Source of the DNA: Prionace glauca
Taxonomy: Eukaryota > Chordata > Chondrichthyes > Carcharhiniformes > Carcharhinidae
NCBI GenBank assembly: GCA_037974335.1
Contig: CM075733.1
Span: 40,265,959-40,329,958, forward strand
DNA: 64,000 nt
Reading direction: 5' to 3'
The translations under genes and the position numbers were made by a program. Of the stretch, positions 58,126 through 64,000 are shown piece after piece (positions within the stretch are counted from its first letter, which is position 1; every line of letters begins with the position of its first letter). The notes below the pieces were generated by a model. That model saw only the letters and a program-made list of their open reading frames with translations. It did no database searches and was not told where the DNA came from.

Positions 58126-59004
58126 GTTGCAGTGTAACTGACTCAACCCAAACCTTTCCCCAATGTCATTATAATTTCAAGCTCTCATAGTTTTATTTAG
58201 TTTCTAAAACCCCAAAGCTACTTTAAAAAAAATGCTACCTCTTGGGTTATTTGTGTCTGTCACTTGTTACTGAGGTCCAAGGCCTATATTCGGTGTTCAT
58301 TATCGGATGCAACACAATGAGACTGGGGACGCGGCTGTGTTGCTAAGAATCTGCACTTACTTTGTGCACAAGGATCATTAAGACCAATATAAATAGGTTG
58401 CTGCACAGGAAAGCTGTTATGGTGCGAATTGAAAGTAATGTACGTGAACTTGCGAACAGCCATGACTGTGTTTATTTGTATTTATTTCATGGCTATTTGC
58501 TATATTTCATGCTATATGACACGAAAAAACTTACTGACAGGTTCTGGATTTGGGACCTTATCTGTTTCTTGTGCTTGTCTTTCTTACTTGCTGGACCTGA
58601 TAGTACCTTTGCTGCTTACAGGACCCAAAGGGCCAAATTATTAACATTGAATATACCTCACCGTGTTGGCAATGGAAAGTCTCTTTCCATTCAGTGTTTA
58701 ACTGCAGAAAAATTCTTGAAGCACAAATTTCTGCATCTCAACCAATACTAATTGATTTTCGACTGCTTGTTTCTCAGTTGAAAGCAAGTTGCTGGGACTA
58801 GTTGTGGCATTGAGAAGAGATCCTTGCTGGCTCCTGGACACCTAGGGCTTACTCTAGGTTCATGCTAAGCAATTCTCAGGCTGATCTGTAAATGGACAAA
58901 CAGCACCTCAACCTATTTCAGTTGGGAGACTCCTTAAACTGGCAAAACAGAGATCTGGACCAATGCAGTCTTGAAAGATGAATGGGCTGAGCACGAGCCT
59001 TGCA
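58126..59004. other. No recognised gene
   Basis: AT-rich DNA. Short hydrophobic frames at 58362-58751 have no recognised domain. Confidence 0.4.
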
Positions 59005-59262
59005 TACGTTCTCCCCATGTCTGCGTGTTACTCCAGGTGCTCCGGTTTCATCCCACAGTCCAAAGATGTGCAAGTTAGATGGATTGGCCATGCTAAGTTG
59101 TCCCTTAATGTCCCTAGATGTGTAGGTTAGAGGGGTTAGCGAGGTAAACAAATGGGCCTATGGGGATAAGGCCTGGATGGCATGCTGTGTCAGAGGGTTG
59201 GTGCAATCTTGATGGGCCAAATGGCCTCCTGCTCCACTGTAGGGATTCTATGATTCTACTCA
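59005..59262 (+). repeat. SINE-A, head-truncated
   Basis: The copy starts inside the body (CATACGTTCTCCCCATGTCT) and has CACAGTCCAAAGATGTGCAA and the tail ACTGTAGGGATTCTATGATT. The tRNA head is missing. Confidence 0.9.
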
Positions 59263-60103
59263 TTTTTACCAGGCTGCCCAATGAGCCATTTTCAGTGAGA
59301 CATTTAGTGGACATTTCACATAAAGGCCCCAACCTTCTTCTATATCTTTTTGTATTATTTTTAAAATTACATTATTTTTGTGGAGACAGGAAGAGCTCCA
59401 GTGTTCTTCCTGTCCCCACAGAAATGCTGCAGTCCAGTGTTTGCCTGCATTCACCCTCAGAGTCAGCTCCCTACCTCTCCCCATTCATTGCCAGAGCATC
59501 ACAGTTGATTTCCCATCTTGCCAGCTCTGCAGTGGAGCATTATATAGCACCGGGCACTCACTCACTGACTCCATCCAAATGAGGCCCAAACCTGAAAATG
59601 AGCAGGTTCTCCGATACCAATTCTGGGCAGGTAGTGCAGCCACTCTGCCAACTGCGGACCCTTTTTTTGACACAAGTTGGTATGAATCCACCCACTCGCC
59701 CCAACCCCATAGTGTTCTGGTCATTTATCTCATTTTGTGGGATCTTGCTATGCACAAGTTGGCTGTTGTCTGTACAATGGCTACACTTCAAAGGTATGTC
59801 AGTGGCTGTGGGACACTTCAAGCTGCCCCGATGTTGTGAAAGATCTGTCTCAGTTCAATTCCTTGTTGAAAAGCCCACAGTTTTGTCAGGGTCCTTGCTA
59901 ATTTGATGCTCATGTTCAAATCTTCCTCACCCACAAAACTGACTATCGTCTATTCCCACTGGAGTTTACTCTTCCTTCCTTGATTCAAATTCTTTGGCTT
60001 TTTAAAATTCGGCAAAGTTAATCCTCAGTCCTGATTCATTTGGTGCAAAGAGCTATCTTCTAAATAAAAATTTGATTGCAGATTAACCAGCACTATGTTG
60101 TAA
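59263..60103. other. No recognised gene
   Basis: Unique-looking DNA. Overlapping frames of 70-150 codons on both strands at 59160-59906 show no family similarity. Confidence 0.4.
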
Positions 60104-60722
60104 GCATAGAAACATAGAAAATAGAAGCAGGAATAGGCCATTCATTTTGGTCATGGCAGGTCATCAAATTCAATATCCTGATCCTGCCTTCTCCCTTATA
60201 TCCATTGATCCCTTTAGCCCGTAGAGCTATATCTAAATTCTTCCTGAAATCACACAATTGGCCAAGGTTTGATTTCTGGCTTGGATCACTGTTTGTGCAG
60301 AGTTCTTGCAAACTTGTGCAAGTTTGTGTGGGTTTCCTCTGGGTACTCTGGTTTCCTCCCACAGTCCGAAAGATGTACCGGTTCAATGTATTGGCCATGC
60401 TAAATTCTCCCTCAGTGTACCCGGACAGGCACTGGAGTGTGGTGACGAGGGGATTTTCACAGTAAATTCATTTCAGTATTAATGTAAGCCGACTTGTGGC
60501 ACTAATAAATAAACGAAACTAAACACAACGTTTTGGCCCCAGCTACATTCTGTGGTCGTGAATTCCACACATTCACCACCTTCTGGGTGAAGAAATTTCT
60601 CTTCATCTCAGTCCTAAAAGGTTTACCTGTTATCCTCAAACTATGACCTCTAGTTCTGGACTCCCACACCATCAGGGACATTCTTTCTGAATCTACCCTG
60701 TTCTAATTTTATAAGTTTCTAA
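60104..60722 (-). mobile_element. CR1 LINE 3' part, split by SINE-B
   Basis: Same subfamily as 16051-16545. The reversed 3' end GCATAGAAACATAGAAAATA, GAAGCAGGAATAGGCCATTC is followed, after the SINE, by ATTCCACACATTCACCACCT and TCTGGGTGAAGAAATTTCTC. It is truncated near 60722. Confidence 0.85.
60258..60522 (+). repeat. SINE-B, head-truncated, inserted in CR1
   Basis: The copy starts at the B-box area (GGTTTGATTTCTGG), with CCACAGTCCGAAAGATGTAC, CTCCCTCAGTGTACCCGGAC and the full tail GTAAGCCGACTTGTGGCACT then AATAAATAAACG. ACACAA flanks it at 60252-60257 and 60523-60528. Confidence 0.9.
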
Positions 60723-60835
60723 GGAATAACTTCACAATTTGCAGAGTGCTTTTGGAAAAATCTGAGATGGAACTGATTGTTTCAACTGCAGCACCCTCTA
60801 GTGGAAGGAAACTGCAAATACATGACTCTGTGTTT

Positions 60836-61916
60836 ACGCCAGTCCAACGCCGGCATACCCACATCATGGAAAACACAGTGAGAAGTCTCACAACACCAGG
60901 TTAAAGTCCAACAGGTTTATTTGGTAGCAAAAGCCACTTGCTTTCGGAGCATTGCTCCTTCGTCAGTAAGTGGAAGTTCTGTTCACAAATAGGGCACATA
61001 AAAACACAAACTCAATTTATAAAATAATGATTGGAATGCGAGTGTTTAAAGGTAATCAAATCTTAAAGGTACAGACAATGTGAGTGGAGAGAGCATTAAG
61101 CACAGGTTAAGGAGATGTGTATTGGCTCCAGACAGGACAGTTAGTGAGATTTTGCAAGCCCAGGCAAGTTGTCGGGGTTACAGATGGTGTGACATGAACC
61201 CAAGATCTCGGTTGAGGCCGTTCTCATGTATGCGGAACTTCGCTATTAGTCTCTGCTCGGTGATTCTGCATTGTCGTGTGTCATGAAGGCTGCCTTGGAG
61301 AATGTTACCCGAAGATCAGAGGCTGAATGCCCCTGACCGCTGAAGTGTTGGGGAACAGAAAGAGAACACTCTTGCCTGATGATTTTCGAGTGGTTTTCAT
61401 TCATCCATTGCCATAGCATCTGCATGGTCTCCCCAATGTACCATGCCTCGGGACATCCCTTCTTGCAGCGTATCAGGTAGACAACATTGGCCGAGTTGCA
61501 GGATTATATACCGTGTACCTGGTGGATGGTGTTCTTACGTGAGACGATGGCATCCGACTCGATGATCTGGCATGTCTTGCAGAGGTTGCTGTGGCAGGGT
61601 TGTGTGGTGTGATCACTGTTCTCCTGAAGACTGGGTAGTTTGCTGTGGACAATGGTCTGTTTGAGGTTGTGCGGTTGTTTGAAGGCAAGAAGTGGGGATG
61701 TGGGGATGGCCGTGGTGAAATGTTCGTCTTCATCAATGACATGTTGAAGGCTCCGGAGAAGATATCATAGCTTCTCCACTCTGGGGAAGTACTGGATGAT
61801 GAAGGGTACTCTGTCCCCCGTGTCCTGTGTTTGTCTTCTGAGGAGGTCTGTGTGGTTTTTCGCTGTGGCACATCGGAACTGTCGATTCAATGCCAACACT
61901 AGTCCAACGCCGGCAT
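60836..61916 (-). mobile_element. Penelope-like element, 3' part with GIY-YIG endonuclease region
   Basis: The minus strand shows words typical of the region after the reverse transcriptase (FKQPHNLKQTIV, CNLCKTCQII-like). A GIY-YIG-type endonuclease region follows near 61450-61290: LIRCKKGCPEAWYIGETMQM and VPQHFSGQGHSASDLRVTF. The 3' UTR then runs to about 60857 and contains AACCTGTTGGACTTTAACC and a hammerhead-like CTGACGA...GAAA. The reverse transcriptase itself is absent. The copy is broken, with a few breaks. The 16-bp AGTCCAACGCCGGCAT stands at both ends (60841-60856 and 61901-61916). Confidence 0.82.
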
Positions 61917-62229
61917 TTCCTCAAAGGCCCAGTTTGTTTTTAAGGCGGGAAGTGGCAACTAGGTTGACTACACAAGCAGAATAAACTGTTCAGCATGCAC
62001 TATATTTATTTCAAGCTCACTTTGATGTTGACTGCACGGACTGCATAGTGGATATTTCAATTTTCACATCCTTTACATAGAATTATATCTTTAAAATACC
62101 TTAGATGGAGGGCACTGAACCAGGGTCAGGAGAACTTAATGGTAGGAAAAGAACAAAAAGATTGTCAGTGAACTATCTTTTATGATGCTGTAGCAATGAA
62201 AACTCGAGGTGCAACACAAACGAATAATG
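61917..62229. other. No recognised content
   Basis: AT-rich DNA; nothing supported. Confidence 0.4.
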
Positions 62230-63935
62230 CAATAAACTAGTGATTCACCAGCAGAAAAGCTATTTACAGGAATTACTTACAGGGTTATTGCAAGATCTAC
62301 ACAACATAGCAGGCTACAAGGTGAAGACGTGTAGAATAGCTGCCAACGATGAGTTCAATACATTCTATATCTGTTTTGACCAAGAGGTCTGTGAGACCCA
62401 GAAACCTTGGTTAAGACTGTATCTGAGGTCACTATCGTAAACATCAGATTGGTCACCTTGAAAGTTAATCCATGGAAAGTGACTGGCCCAGATGGGATAC
62501 CTGAATAAACATTCAGATCCTGCGCAAACCAGCTGACGGAAATATTCACAGACATCTTTAACCTCTCCTGACTCTGAAGTCCCTACCTGCAACAAGAAGA
62601 TAACAATCATCCCCGTACTAAAGAAAGGCCAGACAGCGTGTCTTAATGACTACCACCCAGTAGTGCTGACATCCATCATTATGAAGTGCTTTGAAAGGTT
62701 GATCATGGCCCACATCAACTCCCGTCTCCCAGATTGCCTGGATCCAGTACAGTCTGCCCATTGCCGCAACAGGTCCACAGCAGATGCCATCGCCCTAGCC
62801 CTACATTCAACCCTGGAACACTTGGATAACAAGGGCACTTGTGTCAGACTCCTATTTATTGACTACAGTTCTGCCTTCAACACCATTATCCCAACAAAAC
62901 CTATCTCCAAACTCCTAGGGACTGGGCTTGGCTCCTCCCTCTGTGTCTGGATATTAGACTTCCTAACCCACAGATTGTAATCAATAAGGACAGGTAATGA
63001 CATCTCCTCCACAATCATCCTCAACAACGGTGCCCCACAAGGCTGTGTCCTCAGTCCTTCACTATACTCCTTATATACTAATGAGCGTGTTGTCAAATTC
63101 TCCTCCAACTCCATTTTCAAGTTTGCTGATGACATTGCCATAGTGGGTCGGATCTGAAACAATGCTGAGACTGAGTAAAGGGATGAGATAGAGAATTTGG
63201 TTAAATGGTGTGATGACAATAATCTCTCCCTCAATGTCAGTAAAACAAAGGAGACTTCAGGAAACATAATGGAGGACACACTCCTGTATACACCAACAAT
63301 GATGAAGTGAAATGGTTGAAAGCTTCAAATTTCTCAGTACCCAGATTACCAACACCTGTCCTGGTTCCCCATGCTGACACTATAGTTAAGAAAGCCTACC
63401 AACACCTCTACTTTCTCAGGAGGCTAAGGAAATTTGGCATGTCTGCTACCAACTTTTACAGCTCACCACAGAAAGCATCCTTTCTGGAAATATTCATCTT
63501 GGTATGGCTCCTGCTCTGTCTAAAACTGCAAAAAACTACAAAGGTTTGTGAACGTAGCCCAGTCCATCACGCAAAGCAGCCTCCCATCCATTGACTCTGT
63601 CTACACCTCCCGCTGCCACAGAAAAGCAACCAGCATAATTAAGGACCCCACACACCCTGGGCACTCTCTTCCACCTTCTTCTGACTCAAGAATAGATTCT
63701 TCCCTGCTGCCATCAGACTTTTGAATGGGCCTACAATATATTGAGTTGATCTTTTTCTACATTCTATCTGTAATTGCAACATTCTATTCTGTACCCTCTC
63801 CTTTCCTTCTCCCCTATGTTCTCTATGAATGGTATGCTTTGTCTGTATAGTATGCAAGAAACAATATTTTTCACTGTATCCCAATACATGTGACAGCAAT
63901 AAATCAAATCAAATCAAATCAAATCAAATCAGGAT
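62230..63935 (+). mobile_element. L2-type LINE, 5'-truncated
   Basis: Upstream text near 62245-62395 has LQDLHNIAGYKVKTCRIAAN, EFNTFYICFDQE. VTGPDGIP follows near 62485. A frame at 62663-62980 gives [20 protein letters not shown] and [17 protein letters not shown] (motif A). GAPQGCVLSPSLYSLYT (motif B, near 63030) and KFADDIAIVG (motif C, near 63120) follow. The C-terminus and 3' UTR match 25855-26237, and the copy ends in AAATC repeats. Frames are broken several times, including a stop after TGCCCCACAAGG-side text and a gap near 63480-63540. Confidence 0.92.
63899..63932 (+). repeat. AAATC microsatellite, LINE tail
   Basis: About six AAATC units follow CATGTGACAGCAATAAATC and form the 3' terminus of the L2-type LINE. 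The copy at 26237 has a much shorter version. Confidence 0.9.
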
Positions 63936-64000
63936 GCAGCACAGCAATTTACTCTCCTATTGTACTGTCGATTTCCCTTGTCACCAATGTAGCAAAGAAA

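Noticed and set aside
58429-58644. Short hydrophobic frame resembling a membrane protein
   Set aside because: AT-rich DNA gives Ile/Leu/Phe-rich frames by chance; no family match.
1-64000. CRISPR arrays, rRNA genes or stand-alone tRNA genes
   Set aside because: No spaced identical repeats of that kind and no rRNA text; the only tRNA-like sequences are SINE heads.

Overview
The window looks like nuclear DNA of a cartilaginous fish, probably a shark. It is dense in tRNA-derived SINEs, CR1 and L2-type LINEs and a Penelope-like element of the kinds I associate with elasmobranch genomes. The one host gene has vertebrate exon structure (phase-1 introns around V-type Ig domains). The species call is inference from repeat content.

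Host gene. The left 17 kb holds the 5' end of one minus-strand gene, which I call IGSF3 (EWI family of the Ig superfamily). Three coding exons can be placed to the base. Exon 1 (17116-17041) encodes the start and most of a signal peptide. Exon 2 (3675-3298) encodes Ig domain 1. Exon 3 (429-22) encodes Ig domain 2 with the Glu-Trp-Ile motif. Both introns are phase 1 with GT/AG ends, and the joined protein reads through both junctions. The remaining Ig domains, transmembrane segment and tail lie left of the window. Positions 17117-17720 are the likely 5' UTR and promoter-proximal segment. The 46 kb to the right is upstream intergenic DNA in which I found no further host gene.

Repeats. Four kinds dominate. 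(1) tRNA-derived SINEs: SINE-A has a CR1-like tail ending in ATTCTATG-type repeats; SINE-B has a tail ending ...ACTAATAAATAAA; SINE-C has a tail shared with a LINE at 57165-58125. (2) CR1 LINEs of at least four ages. The youngest are at 9670-11009, 29391-31067, 46282-48606 and 51752-52514, with tails of TTCTTATG repeats. (3) L2/Rex1-type LINEs at 14455-15185, 25855-26237 and 62230-63935. (4) A broken Penelope-like element (60836-61916) whose 3' tail also occurs as two palindromic repeats and one fragment (18.0, 38.4 and 36.7 kb). These tails carry a hammerhead-like motif. A fossil Ty3/Gypsy reverse transcriptase lies in intron 1.

Items I do not recognise: a GC-rich repeat present three times (about 0.8-1.3, 34.7-35.5 and 43.5-44.2 kb, the last inverted), a foldback element at 45700-46020, and an Ala/Gln-rich coding-like stretch near 8.5 kb. 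Several insertions are nested and show target-site duplications that order them in time. I see no bacterial-type system, no CRISPR array and no intact multi-gene novel system.
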